Positions 8,650 to 16,923 of a stretch of 64,000 bases of DNA are shown piece after piece. The stretch lies in assembly GCA_965229505.1 (NCBI GenBank), contig OZ245881.1:1550001-1614000 (forward strand), given 5' to 3'. Under the pieces are notes generated by a model, which was not told the DNA's origin, searched no databases, and was given only the letters and a program-made list of their open reading frames with translations. Positions within the stretch are counted from its first letter, which is position 1, and every line of letters starts with the position of its first letter. The DNA is from UBA6059 sp040219045 (GTDB lineage: Bacteria > Bacteroidota > Bacteroidia > Cytophagales > Cyclobacteriaceae). The position numbers and the translations under genes are program-made.

Positions 8650-9687
8650 ATGAGTAAAAAAGGAGTATTATTAGTCAATTTAGGCACGCCAGACAGCACT
8701 TCAGTGCCCGATGTTCGCAAATATTTGAGGGAATTCTTGATGGATAAAAGAGTTATAGATATCCCTGCTATTCCCAGATGGTTGTTGGTCAATTTAATTA
8801 TAGGTCCTTTTAGAGCACCAAAATCTGCTGAGGAATATCGTAAGCTATTTACCTATAGGGGATCTCCTCTTAAGTACTATACAGATGACCTCACCAATCT
8901 GGTGAGAGAGGTATTGCCAGCCGACTATGTGGTAGAGTACGCCATGCGCTATCAGTCGCCATCTATCGAGCATGGGCTCAATGCCCTGATGAAACATAAT
9001 GTCTCGGATATACATGTCATTCCACTCTTCCCGCAATATGCCTCTGCCACTACAGGGTCTGTTATCGACAAGGTGATGGAGCTTGCGCAGAAATGGCAGA
9101 TTATACCCTCCATTAAGTTCACCTCCCAGTTTTTAGAAGAGGAACTCTTTATTGATACTATCGTCGAGAGAGGGCGTGCTTGGATGGCTAAGACCGACTA
9201 TGATCACTATCTATTTAGCTATCATGGCCTACCGGAAAGGCAGATCAAAAAGGGGTCTGTAGATGACTATTGTCAATTGGGTAGCTGCTGTTCGAAGCTC
9301 ACCTCAAAAAATCGATTCTGCTATAGAGCGCAATGCTTCGAGACCACACGATTAATAGCCGCTAAACTCGGGCTCAAAGAAGAAAACTATACCGTCTGCT
9401 TCCAATCCAGACTTGGCAAAGACCCTTGGATCAAACCCTATACGGAAGAGGTGCTCAAAGAATTAGCCGAAAAAGGAGTCAAGAAAGTGCTCGCCTTCTC
9501 TCCGGCATTTGTGTCAGACTGCCTGGAGACGACTATCGAGGTAGGAGAGACTTATCAGGAGGATTTTATCCATGCGGGAGGAGAACAATGGGACCTGGTC
9601 GATAGTCTCAACACGGATCCCAAATGGGTACAATGCCTCAAGAAAATGATTCTGGAAGGCCAACCTTCGGAAGTCATCCCTGAGTAA
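8650..9687 (+). CDS. hemH: Ferrochelatase
   Basis: Inserts ferrous iron into protoporphyrin IX (or coproporphyrin III) at the end of heme synthesis. The protein opens with KKGVLLVNLGTPDS, typical of the family, and holds the ferrochelatase signature with the catalytic His (FSYHGLPERQIKKG). A cysteine-rich segment (CQLGSCCSK, then CYRAQCFETT) follows in the middle, as in several bacterial enzymes; whether it binds an iron-sulfur cluster is not certain. Start: ATG at 8650 fits the family N-terminus; an ATG at 8629 would add seven residues. Its 3' end overlaps the convergent cysteine desulfurase by 14 nt. Confidence 0.95.
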   Translation: MSKKGVLLVNLGTPDSTSVPDVRKYLREFLMDKRVIDIPAIPRWLLVNLIIGPFRAPKSAEEYRKLFTYRGSPLKYYTDDLTNLVREVLPADYVVEYAMRYQSPSIEHGLNALMKHNVSDIHVIPLFPQYASATTGSVIDKVMELAQKWQIIPSIKFTSQFLEEELFIDTIVERGRAWMAKTDYDHYLFSYHGLPERQIKKGSVDDYCQLGSCCSKLTSKNRFCYRAQCFETTRLIAAKLGLKEENYTVCFQSRLGKDPWIKPYTEEVLKELAEKGVKKVLAFSPAFVSDCLETTIEVGETYQEDFIHAGGEQWDLVDSLNTDPKWVQCLKKMILEGQPSEVIPE

Positions 9688-10807
9688 CCTGAACAATCTT
9701 CTCTACAGTGTAATCAATCTCTTCTTCGGTATTGTACTTACTGAAGCTGAAGCGAACGGCCCCTCTTCTGGGGTCACAATTCAATGCTGCCAGTACATGT
9801 GAGCCAATATTGGAGCCGCTGGAGCAGGCACTTCCACCAGACGCTGAGATCTGATGAATATCAAGGCTGAACAGGAGCATCTCATTGTCGTCGGCAGGCG
9901 GCAGACTTACATTCAATACCGTATACAAGCTTTTGTCAAAGTTACCAGATTCTCCGTTAAAGGTCACTCCGGGTATTTTTTCAACCAACTGATCGAGCAT
10001 TCTTCGCTTAAGCTTTTCTATGTGCTGGCGATGGTCATCTAAGTTGGCATATGCCAATTCGAGCGCTTTGCACATACCAACAATTCCATAAACATTTTCC
10101 GTACCCCCACGCATGTTACGCTCTTGCGCACCTCCGTGTATAAACGGGTTGATTTTATGACCATGGTGCAGATACATAAAGCCCACGCCCTTCGGCCCAT
10201 GAAACTTGTGCGCCGCACCAGCAATGCAGTGCACGGGTGTAGCCTGAAGATCCAGTTCGTAGTGGCCGATGGTTTGAACAGTGTCTGAGTGCAGCACACA
10301 ATCAAACTCAGCACAAGCCTCGGCTACCCGCTTCAAGTCCAGCAAGTTGCCGATTTCATTATTAGCATGCATCAAGCTGACCAATCCACCCTTATTGCTG
10401 CTAAGCCAGGTCATCAAATGATCGTAATCCACATTGCCCTTCTCATCCAAATCCACAAAATCGAGAGAAATAACTCCGCGATCTCTCCACTGCTCGAGTG
10501 TATGAAGCACGGCATGGTGCTCTACTTTGGAGGTTAGCACATGCTTAATTCCCTTGGTGATAATAGATTGGGTCAGGGCTGTATTGTCTGCCTCGGTACC
10601 GCCTGAAGTAAAGAATATCTCGCTTGGAGATGTGTTGAGCATCTCGGCTATCTGCGTCCGACATTTTTCGATCGCGGACCGCACCTTGCGTCCATGGCTG
10701 TGAATCGAAGATGGGTTGCCGTATTGATCCCGCATGTAAGGCAGCATGGCCTCCAATACTTCAGCATCCAATGGGGTCGTGGCGGCATTGTCGAGGTATA
10801 CTTGCAT
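9674..10807 (-). CDS. Cysteine desulfurase (NifS/IscS type)
   Basis: A 377-residue PLP enzyme that removes sulfur from cysteine to make alanine and a persulfide for iron-sulfur clusters or tRNA thiolation. N-terminal YLDNAATTP is the family signature. The PLP lysine is K201 (AAHKFHGPKGVGF) and the persulfide cysteine is C328 in the loop SGGSACSSGS, whose length resembles the NifS-type group I enzymes. Its ATG overlaps the glmM stop by one base (TAATG), so the two are translationally coupled. Being next to hemH fits an iron/heme theme but they are on opposite strands. Whether it is the main IscS cannot be told. Confidence 0.92.
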   Translation of the reverse strand: MQVYLDNAATTPLDAEVLEAMLPYMRDQYGNPSSIHSHGRKVRSAIEKCRTQIAEMLNTSPSEIFFTSGGTEADNTALTQSIITKGIKHVLTSKVEHHAVLHTLEQWRDRGVISLDFVDLDEKGNVDYDHLMTWLSSNKGGLVSLMHANNEIGNLLDLKRVAEACAEFDCVLHSDTVQTIGHYELDLQATPVHCIAGAAHKFHGPKGVGFMYLHHGHKINPFIHGGAQERNMRGGTENVYGIVGMCKALELAYANLDDHRQHIEKLKRRMLDQLVEKIPGVTFNGESGNFDKSLYTVLNVSLPPADDNEMLLFSLDIHQISASGGSACSSGSNIGSHVLAALNCDPRRGAVRFSFSKYNTEEEIDYTVEKIVQVTQG

Positions 10808-12207
10808 TATGATTCGTGGTTAGAGACAATTTCCTTGATGTCCATGATGATCTTATTCGCCAGATGGTCTGCTGTAGCGAGGCTATCTGACTCAGCATAG
10901 ATTCTAATAATGGGTTCGGTATTCGACTTCCTCAGGTGTACCCATTCTTTGTCAAACTCTATGCGCACCCCGTCCTCAGTATTGATAGGCTTCTTCTTGT
11001 ATTGCTCTTGAATCTTCTTGAGCACGTCATCTACATCGATTTCCGGGGTGAGTTCGATTTTGTTTTTCGAGATATGATAATTGGGGTACTTAGACCTTAA
11101 AAACGAAATGCTCTTGCCAAACCTGGCAAGGTGGGTCAGGAATAATGCTATTCCCACCAGGGCATCTCGTCCGTAGTGAAGCTCAGGATATATGATGCCT
11201 CCATTGCCCTCACCGCCGATTACGGCATTGGTAGTCTTCATCTTCTCCACCACCTTGACCTCTCCGACCGCAGATGCGCTATAGCTCTGACCATGTTTGT
11301 GCGTCACGTCGCGAAGGGCTCCAGTGGATGATAGGTTAGAGACAGTATTACCTGGCGTATTTGAGAGTACATAGTCCGCTACCGCAACAAGGGTATACTC
11401 CTCACCAAAAGGCGTCCCATCTTCCATGACAAGCGCCAATCTGTCCACATCAGGGTCGACGACTATCCCCAGATCATAATGGGCTGATTCGATCTCAGCA
11501 GTGATCTGAGTTATATTTTCCGGTAGGGGCTCAGGGTTGTGTGGGAAATGACCCGTAGGCTCACAATAGAGCTCCTTCACCTCATCTACTCCCAGCGCTC
11601 TCAACAAGGCCGGGACTGCCACTCCCCCCACAGAGTTTACGGCATCAACGACGATCTTGAATTTACGATTTTTGATCGCCTCGACATCCACCAGAGGTAG
11701 GTTGAGGATAGCCTCAATATGCTGATCCAGATGACCAGTCCCAGTCTCATACCCGCCCAGCTTATGCACATCCGCAAACTTCAAATCAGCTGATTCGGCC
11801 AACTCTAAGACTCTCCCGCCATCCTCGGCTGAAATAAACTCGCCACGACCGTTGAGTAGCTTAAGTGCGTTCCACTGGATGGGGTTGTGACTGGCGGTGA
11901 GAATGATGCCACCATGGGCCCCTTCACTCACTACGGCCATCTCCACGGTAGGCGTGGTAGCCAGACCAATGTCCAGCACGTCTATGCCCACACCTTGCAA
12001 TGATGCGGCCACTAGCTGGGATACCATAGGACCAGAGATGCGCGCATCTCTTCCAAGTACCACTTTCACCTTCTGCTTGTCATGCTGCTCTATGAGCCAT
12101 CGACCATAACCGGCCGAAAATTTCACTATATCGATAGGCGTCAAAGATTGCCCTGGCGCTCCTCCTATCGTTCCTCTTATTCCTGATATCGATTTAATTA
12201 GGGTCAC
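10807..12207 (-). CDS. glmM: Phosphoglucosamine mutase
   Basis: Converts glucosamine-6-phosphate to glucosamine-1-phosphate for peptidoglycan and lipid A precursors. The 466 residues show the four-domain phosphohexomutase pattern: SGIRGTIGG at the N-terminus, the phosphoserine loop TASHNP with S106, the metal loop DPDVDR (D251, D253, D255), the sugar-specificity loop GGEGNGG, and a C-terminal phosphate-binding loop RKSNTEPIIRIYAE. The specificity loop is nearer to archaeal-type GlmM/phosphomannomutases than to the E. coli enzyme, so a wider substrate range is possible. First gene of a two-gene unit with the cysteine desulfurase. Confidence 0.9.
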   Translation of the reverse strand: MTLIKSISGIRGTIGGAPGQSLTPIDIVKFSAGYGRWLIEQHDKQKVKVVLGRDARISGPMVSQLVAASLQGVGIDVLDIGLATTPTVEMAVVSEGAHGGIILTASHNPIQWNALKLLNGRGEFISAEDGGRVLELAESADLKFADVHKLGGYETGTGHLDQHIEAILNLPLVDVEAIKNRKFKIVVDAVNSVGGVAVPALLRALGVDEVKELYCEPTGHFPHNPEPLPENITQITAEIESAHYDLGIVVDPDVDRLALVMEDGTPFGEEYTLVAVADYVLSNTPGNTVSNLSSTGALRDVTHKHGQSYSASAVGEVKVVEKMKTTNAVIGGEGNGGIIYPELHYGRDALVGIALFLTHLARFGKSISFLRSKYPNYHISKNKIELTPEIDVDDVLKKIQEQYKKKPINTEDGVRIEFDKEWVHLRKSNTEPIIRIYAESDSLATADHLANKIIMDIKEIVSNHES

Positions 12208-12232
12208 AATTCCTACGCTTTGATTTGCGCTG

Positions 12233-12240
12233 CAAATGTA
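12233..12240 (-). promoter_or_regulatory. -7 promoter box candidate for glmM
   Basis: TACATTTG on the minus strand is an exact TAnnTTTG match, 25 nt upstream of the glmM start. No convincing -33 element is seen at the right spacing. A hairpin at 12252-12273 sits just upstream. Confidence 0.35.
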
Positions 12241-12251
12241 GTTAATAGCAC

Positions 12252-12273
12252 TACCAAAAAGGAGGTTTTGGTA
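12252..12273. promoter_or_regulatory. Short hairpin between the NqrM-like gene and glmM
   Basis: TACCAAAA (12252-12259) pairs perfectly with TTTTGGTA (12266-12273) around a 6-nt loop. It could be a weak terminator about 88 nt after the NqrM-like gene, or an operator for glmM. No T-run follows on either strand. Confidence 0.3.
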
Positions 12274-12360
12274 AAGACTGAAGCGTGCCGGCTGCTATTG
12301 AGCAATCGGTTTGTTTCCCAGAAAAATATCTAACGCCATGGAGGGAATCAATGTTGGAAA

Positions 12361-12591
12361 TCAGTCAAACTTGGCCATCACCTTGTTGACTTCTGAGTCA
12401 GGATTGCCACAGGATTGACCTGGTGTAACAGTTTTACCGCAGTATCCGCACGCCTCACCCTCTTTATTAAGATAAGGGTTTTGTGAAGCACATGTGCCCT
12501 TAAACTCCCCGTCCTTGAGGAAAATTAAGCGAACAGACATGCCTATGAAGAACAACGCTACTAATCCGATTCCGAGAAAAACTGTGGTCAT
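12361..12591 (-). CDS. Small membrane-anchored Cys-rich protein, NqrM-like
   Basis: A 76-residue protein with one N-terminal membrane span (VFLGIGLVALFFIGMSV) followed by a short basic stretch and a cysteine pattern: GTCAS, then GEACGYCGK, then SCGN. This layout matches NqrM (DUF539), the assembly factor that supplies iron to the cysteine-ligated centre of the sodium-pumping NADH:quinone reductase. The match is by pattern, not by a search. No nqr genes are in this window, so if correct it is a stand-alone copy. An alternative is an unrelated small membrane metal-binding protein. Divergent from mazG. Confidence 0.6.
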   Translation of the reverse strand: MTTVFLGIGLVALFFIGMSVRLIFLKDGEFKGTCASQNPYLNKEGEACGYCGKTVTPGQSCGNPDSEVNKVMAKFD

Positions 12592-12607
12592 AATCCCTGA
12601 TTTGATA

Positions 12608-12615
12608 CAAAGTTA
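12608..12615 (-). promoter_or_regulatory. -7 promoter box candidate for the NqrM-like gene
   Basis: TAACTTTG on the minus strand matches TAnnTTTG exactly, 16 nt upstream of the start at 12591. A similar TAACTTTA at 12630-12637 points the other way towards mazG, so the 88-nt gap may hold two back-to-back promoters. Confidence 0.4.
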
Positions 12616-12679
12616 GCAATTCTCTTACTTAACTTTAAATTGCTGTGACAGTACAACAAGCGAACATTTCAATTGATTC

Positions 12680-13498
12680 ATGCCTAAGAAAATAATCTCT
12701 ATTCCAGACCCCAAAAGAGCTGAAAAATTAGCCGCCTTCGATAGACTGCTTACAATCATGGATGAGCTCCGTGAAAACTGTCCCTGGGATAAGAAACAAA
12801 CGCTAGAGAGTCTACGCCACCTCACGATAGAGGAAACTTATGAGCTGTCAGACGCGATCATTGAATCTGACTTGCCGGAGATCAAAAAAGAACTAGGCGA
12901 CTTACTACTACATATGGTGTTTTATGCTCGAATAGGTTCAGAAAAGGAGGCTTTCGATATCACTGATGTACTGAATGGAATATGTGATAAGCTGGTCAAT
13001 CGGCACCCGCATATCTATGGCGATGTAGATGCCGCCGATGAAGAGGTGGTCAAGCAGAACTGGGAGAAAATCAAGCTGAAAGAAAAGGGCAACAGCTCCG
13101 TGCTCGGTGGTGTACCCAAGTCGCTACCTGCATTGGTCAAAGCCATGAGAATACAGGAAAAGGCACGAGGTGTAGGCTTTGATTGGGAAGAAAAATCTCA
13201 AGTATGGGAAAAGGTGGAAGAAGAGATGGCCGAATTTAAACATGAGTTTGATGTCTCAGCCGACGAGCCGTTTAATGCGGAGAGGGCACAGGGCGAGTTT
13301 GGTGACTTGCTATTCTCGTTGATCAACTATGCTCGTTTTGCGGATATAAATCCCGAAGAGGCCCTGGAACGCACAAACAAAAAGTTTATCAAGCGATTCC
13401 AATATCTTGAAAAGATGTCACTGGAAGATGGCAAGGACCTATCGGAAATGTCGTTGGCTGAGATGGACGAATACTGGAATGCCGCCAAAAAAATTTAA
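12680..13498 (+). CDS. mazG: Nucleoside triphosphate pyrophosphohydrolase MazG
   Basis: Hydrolyses (d)NTPs, including damaged ones, to monophosphates and pyrophosphate, and in E. coli lowers ppGpp. The 272 residues hold two MazG all-alpha domains: the first at about 15-120 with CPWDKKQTLESLRHLTIEETYEL and the metal-binding EIKKELGDLLL, the second at about 155-260 with VEEEMAEF and GEFGDLLFSLIN. The EExxE...ExxD pattern of metal ligands is present in both. Followed after 25 nt by deoD on the same strand, which suits a shared nucleotide-maintenance operon. Confidence 0.95.
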   Translation: MPKKIISIPDPKRAEKLAAFDRLLTIMDELRENCPWDKKQTLESLRHLTIEETYELSDAIIESDLPEIKKELGDLLLHMVFYARIGSEKEAFDITDVLNGICDKLVNRHPHIYGDVDAADEEVVKQNWEKIKLKEKGNSSVLGGVPKSLPALVKAMRIQEKARGVGFDWEEKSQVWEKVEEEMAEFKHEFDVSADEPFNAERAQGEFGDLLFSLINYARFADINPEEALERTNKKFIKRFQYLEKMSLEDGKDLSEMSLAEMDEYWNAAKKI

Positions 13499-13523
13499 CT
13501 TCTGATAAGCTAAATAACCATTC

Positions 13524-14225
13524 ATGAGCTTACATATCAATGCGGAAAAAGGTCAAATAGCCTCTACAGTATTGCTGCCTGGTGATCCTCTACGAGCTAA
13601 GTCCATCGCAGAAAACTATTTTGAAAACGCCTCCTGCTACAATGAAGTAAGGGGAATGCTTGGGTACACCGGAATATATCATGGCAATCCTATCTCCGCA
13701 CAAGGGAGCGGCATGGGCATGCCTTCTCTATCCATATATGTCAATGAGTTAATTGATGAATACGACGTGAAGACGATTGTGCGCGTCGGGACTTGCGGGT
13801 CATTTCAAAAACACCTCAAAGTAGGTCAGCTCGTCATAGGCATGGCAGCAAGCACCGATTCGGCTATTAACCATCACATTTTTCATGGATATGACTTTGC
13901 ACCTACTGCAGATGCCGGGCTATTCACCAAAGCAGTAAATCTAGCGAATGAACTGGAACTCAACTATGCTGCAGGTGGAATCGTCAGCACGGATCGGTTC
14001 TACTTAGAAGATATAAGATACGAACCCAAATGGGTGGAGTACGGACTGCTGGCTACTGATATGGAAAGCTCAGCGCTTTACACTTTGGCATTAAGAAAGG
14101 GCGTGAAGGCTTTGAGCATATTGACGGTCAGTGACAATCTAATCACCGGAGAGTTTGCCACCCAGCAGGAGCGTGAGCAGTCGTTTGGTGATATGATCCG
14201 CCTGGCTCTGGCAGTAGTAGGCTAA
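13524..14225 (+). CDS. deoD: Purine-nucleoside phosphorylase, DeoD type
   Basis: Cleaves purine (deoxy)nucleosides with phosphate to base and (deoxy)ribose-1-phosphate. The 233-residue length and motifs match the hexameric bacterial type: LHINAEKGQIA with the His that reaches the neighbouring subunit, LLPGDPLRA, the phosphate-binding RVGTCGS, TDMESSALY for ribose, and the catalytic Asp in SDNLITGE. It follows mazG closely. The stop overlaps the convergent response-regulator gene by 4 nt. Confidence 0.95.
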   Translation: MSLHINAEKGQIASTVLLPGDPLRAKSIAENYFENASCYNEVRGMLGYTGIYHGNPISAQGSGMGMPSLSIYVNELIDEYDVKTIVRVGTCGSFQKHLKVGQLVIGMAASTDSAINHHIFHGYDFAPTADAGLFTKAVNLANELELNYAAGGIVSTDRFYLEDIRYEPKWVEYGLLATDMESSALYTLALRKGVKALSILTVSDNLITGEFATQQEREQSFGDMIRLALAVVG

Positions 14226-14581
14226 GCGAGCACCTTGGTAATTGCAGACTTCAGGGTTTCCGTGCTCACTGGCTTTCTCAAAAACATGTCATACGTCAAC
14301 TCAAAATTGCTCATCACCTCCTCAGTATATCCCGAAATGACAATGATCTTGGGGATATAATTCAGCGCTTCCATGAAATAAGGACCCTCCATGCCCTTGA
14401 TGTTGACATCCAGGAGCAATAGCTCTGGTTTCATTTTCTCTACGGCCATAGTGGCCTTAATAGTATCATCAAAACTCCCGATAACATCCAGCATACCAAT
14501 CCTCGCCAATTGGGACTCAAGGAGGTTCCTCATTTCCGCTTCATCTTCAAGAATAATGCAGGTAGGTCGGACTTTCTTCAT
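14222..14581 (-). CDS. Single-domain response regulator
   Basis: A 119-residue stand-alone receiver. The acidic pair is E12/D13, the phospho-acceptor is D58 (LLLDVNIKGMEG), the switch Ser is S83 and the conserved Lys is K103 (LRKPVS). With no output domain it should work through protein-protein contact or as a phosphate shuttle. The gene lies 63 nt after the Gly/Tyr-rich secreted protein on the same strand and may share its transcript; no nearby kinase on that strand is an evident partner. Confidence 0.9.
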   Translation of the reverse strand: MKKVRPTCIILEDEAEMRNLLESQLARIGMLDVIGSFDDTIKATMAVEKMKPELLLLDVNIKGMEGPYFMEALNYIPKIIVISGYTEEVMSNFELTYDMFLRKPVSTETLKSAITKVLA

Positions 14582-14644
14582 TGTTTATCAAACAAACTAT
14601 TTTTACAACTACTCCTTCTGAAGACAGAACTCTTTAGACATACT

Positions 14645-16777
14645 TTAATTTCGACGGCCGCCCATTCTTCCACCACCGCGGCTCCCAGCTCTACTTCCTC
14701 CGCCATTGTAGTATTGACGACTATTCTGCGTGCGGTTTAGCTGTTGTCTCTGCTGAGTACTTGGTGCGGTAGTAGGTCGTGATTGGCTTCTCTCTCGATT
14801 GACATCCTTCCATTGTCCACTCTTGTCACGCTGAAAGACGTTACCGTCCCGATCAGTTGCTACATTGTTGGGGCGATTGCTCCTTTCAACTCTACTTCTT
14901 GCGTCGTTAGTAGCAGGTCTTGGACGGTTGCTGTTTTGAGGTCGAGTGATTTTTGTATTTCCAGGCCTTGCCCCTCTGTTATTTGAGATATAATTGGACT
15001 TGCCTAGCGTGCGCACGCCGTTCCTATTGCTGTACACGTTTCTTCGTTGTGCATTGCGGTAGCCGGCAGCATACCCGGCTCTGTAGCCTCGATGATAGCC
15101 ATGGTAGTAGCCATGCCTATAACCAGCGTAGTAGCCCCTGGGACCCCAATAAGGTCTATAGTATGGATGAAAGCCCCAACCTACCCAGCCATAGCTAAAG
15201 CCAAGACTAAAGCCCCAGCCAGAGTAAGGGTTCCAATGAACGCTGAAGCCATAGGTCACAGGACGAGGGTAATAGTAGGCACCATACCATGGCCGATAGT
15301 AATATCCAGTTCCATAAACAACGGTACCCATATAAACATACGAGTGATAGTACCCAGGTGTATAGCCAACATACACTATATCTGGTTGTACGTCATACAC
15401 ATAGACGTACTTGATATTGTATACCGGGCAAGAGGCTGGTAGGTCTTCCACTTCTTCAGGTCGCTCAGTCGCTACCGCGAATGTTCCATTTGGCTGATCC
15501 GAAACGAACCAGATGCCTTCGTCAACGCAGTAGTACTTGCCTTCTACCCGGATGACCGTCTGCGGTGAATTCAAAGCATAGGCCACCTTTGTGCCTGTCA
15601 CATCTTCAAATTTCGGTTCCCCGTCATATTCGACCACAATAGTCTTATTGCGATCTACCTGAGCTGTTTGTGGAATGCTCTGATCGAGCAGGGCTTCCTG
15701 AGACTCCTCTGTACCAGGTACGCTGGCCTGTATACTACTGATACTTTCTTCGTCGGGGATTTTTGCAAAATCAGCCGGTAGGTCCGTGGGGTTGACGAAT
15801 GCCCAGTCACCATCTTGTAGGGTAGATGAGCTATAAAAGCGTCCAGCGATCAGCACATAATGCTTCTGACCAGTGATGTCCATGATGATATCATTCTCTG
15901 TATTCTTAACATACAGTAGCTGAGTTTCTCTGATTGGCTGATAGTCAGGCTTGCCATTCACAATTATCAGCTCGGCAGGAACTGTGGAGACTATGAGGGC
16001 GGGTGGTTCGGTAAGCTCTTCCTCTAACGTGGGATTGGGCTGTGTCATTCCTTCCGGGGCATTTTCAGCGGCTAAGTCTTTGATGTCTTTGGGCACCTTG
16101 GTCGTGCTTTCCCAATCAGAGATCACGGTTTTTGACTTATACCAGTATTTGGCTCCTTTTAAATAATAGTCATCCCCTTTGGATTCTTTCGCTATAAAAA
16201 AAGGAGAGTTGACGATATACTCAATCGATGTATTATCTAGTTTCTTGACAATGGGTTCGCCATCAATACTTACGAGTACTGCCGGGCTCTCACGGTAGTA
16301 GATCACCGGAGGATCATGACTAAGGCTCTGATCTCCTGAGTAGCCGTCTTCTATTGTAGACAAGCTGGCTTTCAACTCGTCAAGGCTCATTTCAGGTTCC
16401 CAAGAAGTGATTTCTTCGACAATCAGTGTTTTCAGATCTTCCACATTAGCTTCAGTTATGTCATCCGGAAACCTTGATTGGGTGATTTCAATGCTTTCAA
16501 ATGCCGCCATTTGAGTGTCAAGATCTGTAGCAATGAATGTTTTCAGCCAGACCGCCCCAAAAATCAGTTTCCCCTTTTTTCCTTTGACTGAAACAGCCAT
16601 TCTACCTTCCAATATATTGTTTTCGAACTGGTCCGCCTGGGGCTGATAAAGCGTTATTTCCACATCATTTGCAGTGGTGATAAGCCTCGGCCAGCCAGCT
16701 ACCTCATCTTGACCATAAGTAGTGTTCACACCAAAAAGAATTGTGAGTATCGCACCTATTCTGAATAAGTCTTTCAT
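14645..16777 (-). CDS. Secreted Gly/Tyr-rich protein of unknown function
   Basis: A 710-residue protein with a signal peptide (MKDLFRIGAILTILFGVNTTYG). The first part (AGWPRLITTANDVEITLYQPQ) resembles a family often labelled 'carbohydrate-binding V/XII' in databases, though binding is not proven. Three related beta modules follow (each with an IV..DGEP- or VNGKP-like turn and a YYxxx-GxW strand), at about 160-420. Residues about 470-600 are extremely rich in Tyr, Gly and Trp (for example YVGYTPGYYHSYVY, GYRHGYYHGYHRGY), and the last 100 are Arg/Asn/Ser/Gln-rich and disordered, ending RGGGRMGGRRN. Such composition suits a cell-surface or matrix protein that self-associates. Confidence 0.75.
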   Translation of the reverse strand: MKDLFRIGAILTILFGVNTTYGQDEVAGWPRLITTANDVEITLYQPQADQFENNILEGRMAVSVKGKKGKLIFGAVWLKTFIATDLDTQMAAFESIEITQSRFPDDITEANVEDLKTLIVEEITSWEPEMSLDELKASLSTIEDGYSGDQSLSHDPPVIYYRESPAVLVSIDGEPIVKKLDNTSIEYIVNSPFFIAKESKGDDYYLKGAKYWYKSKTVISDWESTTKVPKDIKDLAAENAPEGMTQPNPTLEEELTEPPALIVSTVPAELIIVNGKPDYQPIRETQLLYVKNTENDIIMDITGQKHYVLIAGRFYSSSTLQDGDWAFVNPTDLPADFAKIPDEESISSIQASVPGTEESQEALLDQSIPQTAQVDRNKTIVVEYDGEPKFEDVTGTKVAYALNSPQTVIRVEGKYYCVDEGIWFVSDQPNGTFAVATERPEEVEDLPASCPVYNIKYVYVYDVQPDIVYVGYTPGYYHSYVYMGTVVYGTGYYYRPWYGAYYYPRPVTYGFSVHWNPYSGWGFSLGFSYGWVGWGFHPYYRPYWGPRGYYAGYRHGYYHGYHRGYRAGYAAGYRNAQRRNVYSNRNGVRTLGKSNYISNNRGARPGNTKITRPQNSNRPRPATNDARSRVERSNRPNNVATDRDGNVFQRDKSGQWKDVNRERSQSRPTTAPSTQQRQQLNRTQNSRQYYNGGGSRAGSRGGGRMGGRRN

Positions 16778-16923
16778 CGGATTCTTGTTTCACCTTGAAT
16801 AATCGCAATTTATACAATCCTTATTGCGCCCAATGAGGTCAACTTTCGATTTCAGGTAAAATCCTCTAATTTAATAGATTGCTTTAATCTGATCCAAACA
16901 TCAGTTGAGCATGCAAAAAGGCT

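Noticed and set aside
10039..10537. Open frames overlapping the cysteine desulfurase in other frames
   Set aside because: The desulfurase has intact PLP and Cys motifs across this stretch; the other frames show none.
14953..15442. Open frames on the plus strand opposite the Tyr/Gly-rich segment
   Set aside because: They follow from the low-complexity codons of the real gene on the minus strand.
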